32,739 nucleotides of DNA from a bacterium (lineage in GTDB: Bacteria; Krumholzibacteriota; Krumholzibacteriia; LZORAL124-64-63), in NCBI GenBank assembly GCA_020440705.1, contig JAGRNP010000032.1:1-32739 (forward strand), in the 5' to 3' direction. Made by a program: the position numbers and the translations under genes. Shown here one piece after another: positions 15,124 to 23,446 of the stretch. A model generated the notes under the pieces. The model was given only the letters and a program-made list of their open reading frames with translations. It had not been told where the DNA came from and did no database searches. Position 1 is the first letter of the stretch. Every line of letters begins with the position of its first letter.

Positions 15124-17034
15124 ATGAGCCTGCGCATGAAGATCCTCACGCCCATCGTGGCCGCCCTGACCGTGGCCGGCGTGATCGCCTTCTTCGGCAT
15201 TTCGCGGACGGTCGACGGCATGGTCCGCGACCAGGTCGCGTCCGAACAGGGGAGCACCAACGCCGCGATCGAACGGGCCATCGAGACCAAGGTGCACGAA
15301 TACAACGCCTTCCTGGTCGGCGCCGAGGACCGCGTGCTGCAGCAGGCGGCCCTGCTCTCCGAGTGGCCCGACGTGCAGAAGGCCTACCGCCACGCGCTGA
15401 CCGGCAACATCAACGACGAAGCCGATCCGCGTTGCCAGGAGGCGCGGGACATGCTGCGCACCTCGATGGCGCCCTTCGTCTCCGGCTACACGAAACAGAC
15501 GGGCGACGAGCAGCTCTCGCTGCACTTCCACCTGCCGAGCGGGCGCAGCCTCACGCGCATCTGGCGCAAGGACTGGCAGACCAAGCGCGACGGCCGGAAG
15601 ATCGACGTCTCGGACGACCTGACGGGATTCCGGCAGACCGTCGTCGAGGTCAACCGCAACCACAACAAGGTGTCGGGCATCGAGGTGGGGCGCGGGGGCT
15701 TCGCGATCCGGGGCGTCGTGCCCGTGTCCGAGGGGGCGAGCCACCTGGGTTCCCTGGAGGTCTTCACCGACTTCACGCCCCTGCTCGAGAAGCTGAAGGG
15801 CAGCGCCGACGAGGACTACGCCGTGTTCATGAACCGCGACCTGCTGGCGACGGCCACGAAGCTGCAGGATCCCGAGGCGTTCCCCGTCGTGGCCGACAAG
15901 TACGTTTTCTGTGCGGCCACGGACCGGGACCGGGCGCTGACGTTGTCGCAAGTGGATCTGCTGGAGAAGGGCTCGCGCGGGCTCGCCAAGGAGACCGCGG
16001 GGGACTGGCAGCTGGCCGCGATGCCGGTCAACGATTTCTCGGGCGACCCGGTGGGCGTGCTCGTGATCATGCTCGACGTCTCGGCGCAGAACCGGAAGCT
16101 CGCGGCCATCGTGGCGTCCGGCAGGAGCACGCGGCGGGCCGTGCTGACCGGCGTGGGCATCGGCACGCTCGTGCTGATCCTCGTGCTCGGCGGCCTGATG
16201 GCAGGTGTCGTCGCGCGGATCCACGCCACGCTGACCCGGGTCATCCAGAACCTCTCGTCCGGAGCCGCCCAGATCAACTCGGCCTCGGTGCAGGTGGCGG
16301 GCGCGAGCTCGCAGCTGGCCAACAGCTCTTCCGAGACGGCGGCGGCCCTCGAGGAGTCGTCGGCGTCGCTGGCCGAGCTGTCCGAGCGGACCCGCTCCAA
16401 CAGCGAGACCGCCACCGAGGCGAACCGCATCGCGGGCCAGGCCAGCGAGGAGACGGTGGTCGGGCAGTCGGCGATGGAGCGCATGAACGCGAGCATCGGG
16501 CGCATCAAGGAGTCGTCGGACCAGACGGCGAACATCCTCAAGACCATCGACGAGATCGCCTTCCAGACCAACCTGCTGGCCCTGAACGCGGCGGTCGAGG
16601 CCGCGCGGGCGGGCGACGCCGGCAAGGGCTTCGCGGTGGTGGCCGAAGAGGTGCGCAACCTCGCCGGCCGCAGCGCCGAGGCCGCGCGCGACACGGCGGT
16701 CCTCATCGAGCAGGCCCAGCAGAACGCGAACCAGGGGGTCGAAGTCACGTCCGAGGTGGCCGAGATCCTGGCCCGCATCAACGACGCCGTGGGCGATGCG
16801 GCAGGCCTCATGGGCCGGGTCAACAGCGCGAGCGCGGAGCAGTCCAGCGGTCTGGACGAGGTGAGCACGGCCGTCGTGCAGATGAACACCTCGACCCAGG
16901 CGAACGCCGCCAGCAGCGAGGAGATCGCCGCGGCGGGCGAGGAGCTCTCGGCCCAGGCCGCCGAGCTCGACGACATGGTGGGCGTGCTGGTCGATCTGGT
17001 CGAGGGGCGCCGCACGGCGCAACCCGTGGCCTGA
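15124..17034 (+). CDS. methyl-accepting chemotaxis protein with large extracytoplasmic sensor and no clear HAMP
   Basis: A 636-aa chemoreceptor. ATG 15124 has GGGAGA just upstream. One membrane span lies at about residues 8-27, a sensor region of about 300 residues follows (double-Cache-like; the block around [20 protein letters not shown] recalls dCache_3), and a second span lies at about 338-360. The signalling domain carries the conserved hairpin tip at about 476-515 ([40 protein letters not shown]), which contacts CheA and CheW. Glu/Gln/Ala-rich helices with possible methylation sites flank the tip. After the second span the sequence goes almost directly into the coiled coil, so a normal HAMP domain of about 50 residues is not recognisable. 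No CheB/CheR pentapeptide is seen at the C-terminus. The ligand is unknown. Confidence 0.94.
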   Translation: MSLRMKILTPIVAALTVAGVIAFFGISRTVDGMVRDQVASEQGSTNAAIERAIETKVHEYNAFLVGAEDRVLQQAALLSEWPDVQKAYRHALTGNINDEADPRCQEARDMLRTSMAPFVSGYTKQTGDEQLSLHFHLPSGRSLTRIWRKDWQTKRDGRKIDVSDDLTGFRQTVVEVNRNHNKVSGIEVGRGGFAIRGVVPVSEGASHLGSLEVFTDFTPLLEKLKGSADEDYAVFMNRDLLATATKLQDPEAFPVVADKYVFCAATDRDRALTLSQVDLLEKGSRGLAKETAGDWQLAAMPVNDFSGDPVGVLVIMLDVSAQNRKLAAIVASGRSTRRAVLTGVGIGTLVLILVLGGLMAGVVARIHATLTRVIQNLSSGAAQINSASVQVAGASSQLANSSSETAAALEESSASLAELSERTRSNSETATEANRIAGQASEETVVGQSAMERMNASIGRIKESSDQTANILKTIDEIAFQTNLLALNAAVEAARAGDAGKGFAVVAEEVRNLAGRSAEAARDTAVLIEQAQQNANQGVEVTSEVAEILARINDAVGDAAGLMGRVNSASAEQSSGLDEVSTAVVQMNTSTQANAASSEEIAAAGEELSAQAAELDDMVGVLVDLVEGRRTAQPVA

Positions 17035-17052
17035 CCGCAGACCCTCGCTGGC

Positions 17053-17086
17053 GACGGCCCCCGTCCGGCCAGGGACGGGGGCCGTC
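17053..17086. terminator. long perfect hairpin between chemoreceptor and SMR exporter genes
   Basis: A 14-bp perfect stem (GACGGCCCCCGTCC and its complement) with a 6-nt loop sits between two convergent genes. There is no T-run on either side. It probably serves as a shared transcription end. Confidence 0.65.
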
Positions 17087-17107
17087 GTGCGTCCGGGCGC
17101 GGGCGGA

Positions 17108-17431
17108 TCAGGAGCGCGAGGTCAGGCGCAGGCCGACGATGGCGACGAGGAGCAGGGCGAGGAAGACGATCCGGCCGGGATGCAGGGGCTCGTCGAAGAG
17201 GATGACGCCCAGCACCGCCGCCCCGAGGGCGCCGATGCCGACCCACACGGCGTAGGCCGTGCCGATGGGGAGCGTGCGCGCGGCCAGGCCCAGCAGGACC
17301 ATGCTCGCCACGAGGGCGATCCCGGTCAGCACCGTGGGCACGGGCCGCGTGAATCCGGCCGTGTACTTCAGACCGATGGCCCAGCCGGTCTCGAGGAATC
17401 CGGCCAGCACCAGCATCAGCCATGCGGACAT
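17108..17431 (-). CDS. sugE: SMR-family exporter of the Gdx/SugE type
   Basis: A 107-aa protein with four hydrophobic helices. ATG 17431 has AGGAGG a few bases upstream. The family glutamate is E14 in AGFLETGWAIGLKYT, followed by GFTRP and RTLPIGTAYAVWVGIGALGAAVLG, a pattern typical of the Gdx (formerly SugE) branch rather than the drug-exporting EmrE branch. Gdx proteins export guanidinium in exchange for protons. I see none of the known guanidine riboswitch sequence motifs in the 150 nt upstream. It stands alone, divergent from the hydroxylase gene. Confidence 0.9.
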   Translation of the reverse strand: MSAWLMLVLAGFLETGWAIGLKYTAGFTRPVPTVLTGIALVASMVLLGLAARTLPIGTAYAVWVGIGALGAAVLGVILFDEPLHPGRIVFLALLLVAIVGLRLTSRS

Positions 17432-17522
17432 CCCGACCTCCTCGTGCGGATCCGCCGTCGGCCCCATTGTGCGGGCAAAGCGTTGCTGCGCCAACCGAAA
17501 ACCGGGGGCGGGGCCGGCCGCC

Positions 17523-17551
17523 TTGACATCGTCGCCGGGCGTGCGGATCAT
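17523..17551 (+). promoter_or_regulatory. candidate promoter for the hydroxylase/uup genes
   Basis: A perfect TTGACA (17523-17528) is followed after 17 bp by the weak -10 GATCAT (17546-17551). The predicted start would leave about 40 nt of leader before ATG 17600. The -10 is poor, so this is tentative. Confidence 0.35.
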
Positions 17552-17599
17552 TTGGCCGCAGGGCCGGTCGCCGTGGCGGCGAACGGCAGGAAGGAACCC

Positions 17600-18385
17600 A
17601 TGTCCGGCGCACCCCGCATGCAGCCCGCGAACCCGGTGGCCAGCGACTTCGTCGATCCGGCCGGCGTCGATCTGGCGCGCCCGCTGTTCGCCCAGGTCGC
17701 CGACCTCGGTGCGTCCTATTTCGACTGGGTGCACGCGCCGGTGCCGCGGCCGCTGCTGCGCCGCCTGGCGGCCCGGCCCGGCGTGCGCTGGGCCGGCTCG
17801 GTGCGCATCTTCGGCGACGACCGCCTCGAGGCCATGACCCACATCCCCTGGCAGCTCGTGCTGGCCATCTGGGCTCCGGTGGTGGTGGCGCTGCCGGTGC
17901 TGGCCCGGCGCCTGGCGCCGCTGTCGGCGCTCGCGACGGCGGGTCTGCTCGTGGCCGGCTTCTTCGTCTGGACCTTCGCCGAGTACGTGCTGCACCGCTG
18001 GGGCTTCCACACGCCGCCGCGCAGCCGGCTGGGCATCCGGGTCCACTTCCTGGCCCACGGCATCCACCACCTCGACCCGACCGACGGCACGCGCCTCGTC
18101 TTCCCGCCGCTGCTGGGCGTGGGTATCGCCGCGGTGCTGTTCGGCCTGGTCTCGCTGGTGCTGCCGGTGGCGTCGGCGCTGGTCGTCATGTCGGGTCTGC
18201 TGGCGGGCTACCTCGTCTACGACATGTCGCACTACGTGAGTCACCACGGCCGCGTGCAGGGCTCGCCGTGGCTGCGCTTCCTGGCCCGCTACCACAACGC
18301 CCATCACCACCGCGAGCCCGAGGCCAAGTACGGCGTCTCGAATCCGCTCTGGGACATGGTCTTCCGCACCGGCGGGCACCGCTGA
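17600..18385 (+). CDS. fatty acid hydroxylase/sterol desaturase superfamily membrane protein
   Basis: A 261-aa protein starting at ATG 17600 behind AGGAAGGA; the frame is open further upstream but without support. Three to four hydrophobic segments and the histidine clusters of a membrane di-iron oxygenase are visible: EYVLHRWGFH (near residue 130), HFLAHGIHHLDP (near 150), SHYVSHHG (near 210) and RYHNAHHHREP (near 230). The order and spacing resemble fatty acid 2-hydroxylase (FA2H-like) proteins, which add a hydroxyl to membrane fatty acyl chains using oxygen. This implies at least some oxygen exposure despite the ferredoxin oxidoreductase nearby. The uup gene starts 7 bp after its stop, so they are likely one transcription unit. 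Confidence 0.88.
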   Translation: MSGAPRMQPANPVASDFVDPAGVDLARPLFAQVADLGASYFDWVHAPVPRPLLRRLAARPGVRWAGSVRIFGDDRLEAMTHIPWQLVLAIWAPVVVALPVLARRLAPLSALATAGLLVAGFFVWTFAEYVLHRWGFHTPPRSRLGIRVHFLAHGIHHLDPTDGTRLVFPPLLGVGIAAVLFGLVSLVLPVASALVVMSGLLAGYLVYDMSHYVSHHGRVQGSPWLRFLARYHNAHHHREPEAKYGVSNPLWDMVFRTGGHR

Positions 18386-18392
18386 CGCTCCC

Positions 18393-20216
18393 ATGGCCCT
18401 CATCGAACTGAAATCCGTCGCCCTCAGCCACGGTGGCCCGCCGGTCCTGGACGGCGTCGACCTGCGCGTGCATGCGGGCGAGCGCATCAGCCTGGTCGGG
18501 CGCAACGGCGAGGGCAAGTCGACCCTGCTGCGGGTGCTCGCCGGCACCGTGCGGCCGGACGCGGGGGAGATCGTGCGGCAGGGCGGCCTGCGGATCGGCT
18601 GGCTGCCCCAGGAGGTCCCCGCCGAGGTGAGCGGCACCGTCGACGCGGTGGTGCGCGCCGGGCTCGCCGCCGCGCTCGGCGCCGAGCGGGCCCGCGAGGA
18701 GGGGCATCTCGTGGCCCAGGCCCTTACCCGCGGCGGCCTGGACGGCGAGGCCGACTTCGCCACCCTCAGCCAGGGCAACCGCCGGCGCGCCCTGCTGGCC
18801 CGGGCCATGGTGGCCGAGCCCGACCTGCTGCTCCTCGACGAGCCCACCAACCACCTCGACATCGACGCCATCGCCTGGCTCGAGGGCGAACTGCAGCGCT
18901 TCGGCGGCACCCTCGTCTTCGTGACCCACGACCGCGCGTTCCTACGCGGGCTGGCCGATCGCATCGTCGAGCTCGATCGCGGCCGGCTGCGCGACTGGTC
19001 GTGCGACTACACCACCTTCGTGGCCCGGCGCGACGAGGCCCTGCGCGTGGAGCAGGAGCAGTGGGCGGCCTTCGACCGCAAGCTCGCCCAGGAGGAGGTG
19101 TGGATCCGGCAGGGAGTGCGCGAACGCCGGACCCGCAACGAGGGGCGGGTGCGCGAGCTGAAGCGCATGCGCGAGGAGCGGCGCGAGCGGCGGGAACAGG
19201 CGGGCGCCGCGCGGATCGGCCTGCAGGAGGCCGGCCGCAGCGGCCGCCTCGTGGCCCGGGTGCGCGACCTCGAATTCGGCTGGGGCGCCACGTCCCTGGT
19301 GAAGGACTTCAGCACCCTGATCCAGCGCGGCGACCGCGTGGGCATCCTGGGCCCCAACGGCGCGGGCAAGACGACCCTGCTGCGCCTGCTGCTGGGCGAA
19401 CTGGCGCCCCGGCGCGGCACGGTCGAGCGGGGCACGAACCTGCAGGTGGCCTATTTCGACCAGCAGCGCGCCCAGCTCGACGAGACGCGTACGGTCATGG
19501 AGAACGTGACCGACGGACGCGAGACGATTCCCTTCGGCGGGCGCACGGTCCACGCCATCACCTACCTGAAGAACTTCCTCTTCACCCCCGATCGCGCCCG
19601 CTCGCCCATCACCCACCTGTCCGGCGGCGAGCGCAACCGCCTGCTCCTGGCGCGGCTCTTCACCCAGCCGGCGAACCTGCTGGTGCTGGACGAGCCGACC
19701 AACGACCTGGACATCGAGACGGTCGAGCTGCTGGAGGAGCTGGTGGGCGAGTTCGACGGCACCCTGCTGCTGGTGAGCCACGACCGGGAGTTCCTGGACA
19801 ACGTCACCACGAGCACCCTGGTGCTCGAGGGCGAGGGCCGGGTGGCGGAGACGGTCGGCGGCTACGCCGACTGGGCCCGCGCGTCGCGGGCGGCGGCGCG
19901 GGAGCGGGCCCGCGAAGAGGCCGCCGCGAACCCCCGGACGGACCGCCGCGAGACCCCGCCCGCTCCCGGCGGGCAATCGGCCGCCGCGCCGAAGAAATTG
20001 ACGTGGAAAGAGAGCCGCGAACTCGAGGAGCTTCCCGACCGCATCGAGGCCCTCGAGACCGAGCAGTCCGCGTTGCATGCGCGGCTGGCCGATCCGGCCT
20101 TCTACCAGGGGCCCGGCGCGGAGATCGCCGCGGTGCGGAGCCGTCTCGAATCGTTAAGCGATCAATTGACATCGCTTTATGATCGGTGGAGCGAACTCTC
20201 CGAACGCAGCGGCTAG
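18393..20216 (+). CDS. uup: ABC-F family ATPase, Uup type
   Basis: A 607-aa soluble protein with two ABC domains and no membrane segment. The first domain has Walker A GRNGEGKST (36-44), signature LSQGNRRRALLARAM and Walker B LLLLDEPTNHLD. A charged, Arg/Glu-rich linker (about residues 205-285) follows. The second domain has GPNGAGKTT, LSGGERNRLLLARLF and LLVLDEPTNDLD. The C-terminal 80-90 residues form the charged coiled coil that marks Uup (KLTWKESRELEELPDRIEAL). ABC-F proteins act on ribosomes; Uup has also been linked to DNA transposon excision and ribosome assembly in E. coli. No antibiotic-resistance assignment is justified. The gene ends in a local AT-richer patch. Confidence 0.92.
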   Translation: MALIELKSVALSHGGPPVLDGVDLRVHAGERISLVGRNGEGKSTLLRVLAGTVRPDAGEIVRQGGLRIGWLPQEVPAEVSGTVDAVVRAGLAAALGAERAREEGHLVAQALTRGGLDGEADFATLSQGNRRRALLARAMVAEPDLLLLDEPTNHLDIDAIAWLEGELQRFGGTLVFVTHDRAFLRGLADRIVELDRGRLRDWSCDYTTFVARRDEALRVEQEQWAAFDRKLAQEEVWIRQGVRERRTRNEGRVRELKRMREERRERREQAGAARIGLQEAGRSGRLVARVRDLEFGWGATSLVKDFSTLIQRGDRVGILGPNGAGKTTLLRLLLGELAPRRGTVERGTNLQVAYFDQQRAQLDETRTVMENVTDGRETIPFGGRTVHAITYLKNFLFTPDRARSPITHLSGGERNRLLLARLFTQPANLLVLDEPTNDLDIETVELLEELVGEFDGTLLLVSHDREFLDNVTTSTLVLEGEGRVAETVGGYADWARASRAAARERAREEAAANPRTDRRETPPAPGGQSAAAPKKLTWKESRELEELPDRIEALETEQSALHARLADPAFYQGPGAEIAAVRSRLESLSDQLTSLYDRWSELSERSG

Positions 20217-20523
20217 TCGAACCCGATTCCCGTTCTCAAATGGCGCTCCAACTCTCCGTCGGTTGCGGACTTAGCGGCGTGTGCGATCGCGGCGCACGTC
20301 CGACGCGAATTCGGCAACCCGGCCCGGACGAGTTCTGGCGCGGCGAAAACCGCTGGCATACATTGGGCCCATGCGGTTCAATGAGCCGCAGCGGTCCGGT
20401 TTCGCGGCCGACCGCGACCCGCTGCCCGGTCCCAGCCGGCCGGGCCTCTTTCCAGACCCCTACTCCCTCTCCCGCAGGGCCTGGTGGCGGTGGGATCGAG
20501 GGCGAGGAGGCGACGCAAACGCC
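20217..20523 (+). other. korAB upstream region
   Basis: About 307 bp without a gene. The korA reading frame is open back to 20281, but that extension is Arg/Pro-rich and unlike any KorA. A sigma-54-like spacing of GG and GC (TGGCA at 20354, GC at 20367-20368) exists but the -12 half is poor. A GAGGAGG site is about 13 nt before the korA ATG. I see no convincing riboswitch or promoter. Confidence 0.4.
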
Positions 20524-22365
20524 ATGTCTTCTGAACTCATCAGGCAAGACGATGTCACCATCCGCTTCGTCGGCGACTCCGGCGACGGCATGCAGCTGAC
20601 AGGGACCCAGTTCACCGACACGACGGCCAAGGTCGGCAACGACCTCGCCACCTTCCCCGACTTCCCCGCCGAGATCCGCGCCCCGGCCGGCTCGCGGGCG
20701 GGCGTCTCCGGCTTCCAGATCCACTTCAGCTCGCGCGACATCTACACCCCCGGCGACGCCCCGAGCGTGCTGGTGGCCATGAACCCCGCGGCGCTGATCA
20801 CCAACTACAAGGATCTGCAGCCCGGCGGCATCATCCTCGTGAACACGGGCGCGTTCACCGAGGCGGACCTGAAGAAGGCCGACCTCGACTCGAACCCCCT
20901 GACCGACGGCACCCTGAAGGGCTTCCGGGTCATCGAGGAGGACATCAACCAGCGCACCATGGAGGCGCTGGCGGACATGGGTCTGGGCAAGAAGGACGTG
21001 CTGCGTTGCAAGAACTTCTACACCCTGGGCATGGTGTACTGGCTGTACAGCCGGCCCATGGAGCCGACGCTCGAATGGCTCGAGCAGAAGTTCGCCAAGA
21101 AGCCGGAGCTGGTCGAGGCCAACAGCCGCGCCCTCAAGGCCGGCTACAACCACGGTGAGCTGCTGCGCCTCTTCCAGGGCCGCTACGAGGTGCCGAGCCT
21201 CGAGAACGCCCCCAAGGGCCACTACCGGAACATCATGGGCAACGAGGCCCTGGCCATCGGCCTGGTCGCGGGCGCCAAGCTCGCGAACCTGAAGCCGTTC
21301 CTCGGCTCGTACCCCATCACGCCGGCCACCGACATCCTGCAGTACATGGCGCTCATGAAGAACCACGACGTCATCACCTGCCAGATGGAGGACGAGATCG
21401 CGGGCATCTGCACCGCCATCGGCGCCTCGTTCGCCGGCCGCCTGGGCATCACCACGACCTCGGGTCCCGGCCTCGCGCTGAAGACCGAGGCCGCGGGCCT
21501 GGCCGTGATGACGGAGCTGCCGCTGGTCATCGTCGACGTGCAGCGGGGCGGTCCCTCGACCGGTCTGCCCACCAAGGTGGAGCAGTCCGACCTGATGCAG
21601 TCGATCTTTGGCCGCAACGGCGAGTGCCCCATGCCGGTGCTGGCCTGCGCGACGCCGGCCGACGCCTTCGACTGCGCGGTCGAGGCCTGCCGCATCGCGA
21701 CCGAGTACATGACGCCGGTGATCCTGCTGAGCGACAACTACATCGCCAACGGGGCCGAGCCCTGGAAGCTGCCGGCGATGGAAGAGCTCAAGCCGTTCCC
21801 GATGACGTTCGTGACCGATCCGGAGGGCTTCAGCCCCATGACGCGGGACGGGAAGCTGGCGCGCAACTGGGCCAAGCCCGGCACGCCCGGCCTCGAGCAC
21901 CGCATCGGCGGCCTGGAGAAGGACGCGAAGACGGGCAACGTCTCCTACGATCCGGACAACCACCAGGTCATGATCGAGACGCGCGAAGCCAAGGTCATGG
22001 GCGTCCGCGAGACGATCCCGACCCCGCCCCTGAATGGCGAGGCGACCGGCGACCTGCTGGTCGTCGCCTGGGGCTCCACCTTCGGTGCGACGCGGGCCGC
22101 GGTCGAGCGCCTGCAGAAGGAAGGCGTCAAGGCCACCCATCTGCACATGCGCCACCTGTGGCCGCTGCCCCACGGTCTGCTCGAGATCTTCAAGGGTTTC
22201 AAGCGGATCGTCGTGCCGGAAATGAACCGCGGCCAGCTGGCCCGGCTGCTCCAGGCGGAGTATCCCGAAGTGCGGTTCGAGACCTACAGCAAGATGAAGG
22301 GCAAGCCGTTCCAGGCCCGGGAACTGAAGGCCCATTTCGAGAATATCCTGGAGGAGAAGCGATGA
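20524..22365 (+). CDS. korA: 2-oxoglutarate:ferredoxin oxidoreductase, alpha subunit (fused gamma-alpha)
   Basis: A 613-aa subunit. ATG 20524 begins MSSELIRQDDVTIRFVGDSG, the usual KorA start. Residues about 10-200 are the gamma-type domain (VGDSGDGMQLTG), and the alpha domain follows with GSYPITPATDIL (near 262) and TTSGPGLALKTEA. Together with KorB it oxidatively decarboxylates 2-oxoglutarate to succinyl-CoA using ferredoxin, or runs in reverse in the reductive TCA cycle. 2-Oxoacid family members with other substrates cannot be fully excluded, but the long form with gamma fused in front fits KorA. The stop overlaps korB (ATGA), so the subunits are translationally coupled. No korC/korD-like ferredoxin genes adjoin. 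Confidence 0.93.
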   Translation: MSSELIRQDDVTIRFVGDSGDGMQLTGTQFTDTTAKVGNDLATFPDFPAEIRAPAGSRAGVSGFQIHFSSRDIYTPGDAPSVLVAMNPAALITNYKDLQPGGIILVNTGAFTEADLKKADLDSNPLTDGTLKGFRVIEEDINQRTMEALADMGLGKKDVLRCKNFYTLGMVYWLYSRPMEPTLEWLEQKFAKKPELVEANSRALKAGYNHGELLRLFQGRYEVPSLENAPKGHYRNIMGNEALAIGLVAGAKLANLKPFLGSYPITPATDILQYMALMKNHDVITCQMEDEIAGICTAIGASFAGRLGITTTSGPGLALKTEAAGLAVMTELPLVIVDVQRGGPSTGLPTKVEQSDLMQSIFGRNGECPMPVLACATPADAFDCAVEACRIATEYMTPVILLSDNYIANGAEPWKLPAMEELKPFPMTFVTDPEGFSPMTRDGKLARNWAKPGTPGLEHRIGGLEKDAKTGNVSYDPDNHQVMIETREAKVMGVRETIPTPPLNGEATGDLLVVAWGSTFGATRAAVERLQKEGVKATHLHMRHLWPLPHGLLEIFKGFKRIVVPEMNRGQLARLLQAEYPEVRFETYSKMKGKPFQARELKAHFENILEEKR

Positions 22366-23360
22366 GCGAAGTCCAGCAATTGAAGGCGAAAGACTTCAAG
22401 TCCAGCCAGGAAGTGCGGTGGTGCCCGGGTTGCGGCGACTACTCGATCATCAGCGGCGTGCAGAACACGCTCGCCGACATCGGGGTCCGCAAGGAGAACG
22501 TGGTCTTCGTCTCGGGCATCGGCTGCTCGAGCCGGTTCCCGTACTACATGGACACCTACGGCATGCACGGCATCCACGGCCGGGCGAACGCGATCGCCAC
22601 CGGTGTGAAGGTCGCCAACCCCGAACTCGACGTGTGGGTCATCACCGGCGACGGTGACGGCCTGTCGATCGGCGGCAACCACATGATCCACTCCCTGCGC
22701 CGCAACGTGGGGATGAAGATCATCCTGTTCAACAACGAGATCTACGGCCTGACGAAGGGCCAGTACTCGCCGACCTCGCCGCAGGGCCTGAAGACGAAGA
22801 CCTCGCCCTTCGGTTCGGTCGACGCGCCCTTCAACCCGATCCAGCTCGCCATCGGCGCCGGCGCCACGTTCGTGGCCCGCACCATGGACGTCAGCCCGAA
22901 GCACATGAAGGAGACGCTGGCCATCGCGGCCGAGCACAAGGGCGCCGCCTTCGTCGAGGTCTGGCAGAACTGCGTGATCTTCAACGACGGCTGCTTCAAG
23001 GGCTGGACCGAGAAGGCCGTCCGCGACGAGCTGACGATCAACCTCGAGGCCGGCAAGCCCATGGTCTACGGCAAGGACATGGACAAGGGCCTGAAGATCG
23101 CGGGATTCAAGGTCGAGGTCGTGTCGGCGGACGAGGCCTCGGTCTGGGATCCGACGGTCGACTCGGCGGGTGCGGCGTTCCTCATGTCGCAGCTCGACAA
23201 GGACCCGAACATGCCGCGCCCCATGGGCGTGCTGCGCCAGGTGCAGGCGCCGACCCTCGAGGACCTCGTCCACGAGCAGGTCAGCTCCGTGACCGACAAG
23301 CGCGGCGACGGCAACCTGAAGGACCTGATCTACACTCCCGACGTGTGGGAAGTGAAGTAG
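22362..23360 (+). CDS. korB: 2-oxoglutarate:ferredoxin oxidoreductase, beta subunit
   Basis: A 332-aa thiamine-diphosphate-binding subunit. ATG 22362 overlaps the korA stop and has GAGGAG just upstream. The N-terminal RWCPGCGDY (C21, C24) and GIGCSSR supply cysteines for a [4Fe-4S] cluster, with a further cysteine probably in NCVIFNDGCF. The diphosphate/magnesium motif is ITGDGDGLSIGGNH (near residue 96), ending at NNEIYGLTKGQYSPTS, a block typical of KorB. All elements for catalysis and electron transfer to ferredoxin are present. A perfect hairpin follows 27 bp after the stop. Confidence 0.95.
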   Translation: MSEVQQLKAKDFKSSQEVRWCPGCGDYSIISGVQNTLADIGVRKENVVFVSGIGCSSRFPYYMDTYGMHGIHGRANAIATGVKVANPELDVWVITGDGDGLSIGGNHMIHSLRRNVGMKIILFNNEIYGLTKGQYSPTSPQGLKTKTSPFGSVDAPFNPIQLAIGAGATFVARTMDVSPKHMKETLAIAAEHKGAAFVEVWQNCVIFNDGCFKGWTEKAVRDELTINLEAGKPMVYGKDMDKGLKIAGFKVEVVSADEASVWDPTVDSAGAAFLMSQLDKDPNMPRPMGVLRQVQAPTLEDLVHEQVSSVTDKRGDGNLKDLIYTPDVWEVK

Positions 23361-23387
23361 GGCCGACGGGTCACCGGCGGAAGAACG

Positions 23388-23417
23388 GAAGCGGCGCCTC
23401 TGCGGAGGCGCCGCTTC
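23388..23417. terminator. hairpin terminator after korB, shared with the convergent gene
   Basis: A perfect 13-bp stem (GAAGCGGCGCCTC and its complement) with a TGCG tetraloop, followed by TTCGTTG. It lies between korB and the convergent secreted-protein gene that ends at 23447. Confidence 0.75.
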
Positions 23418-23446
23418 TTCGTTGTCGCCGATCGCGCGGTTCGCCG

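Noticed and set aside
17432-17590. Guanidine riboswitch upstream of the Gdx-type exporter
   Set aside because: I looked for ykkC class I motifs, paired ACGR loops (class II) and the class III pseudoknot core and found none.
20166-20194. TTGACA inside the end of uup as a korAB promoter
   Set aside because: No -10-like hexamer occurs 16-18 bp downstream.
18393-20216. Antibiotic-resistance ABC-F protein
   Set aside because: The C-terminal coiled coil and linker fit housekeeping Uup; no feature points to a ribosome-protection resistance protein.
20354-20368. Sigma-54-like element before korA
   Set aside because: GG and GC spacing is right, but the -12 half reads GGGC instead of TTGC, so the match is too weak to claim.
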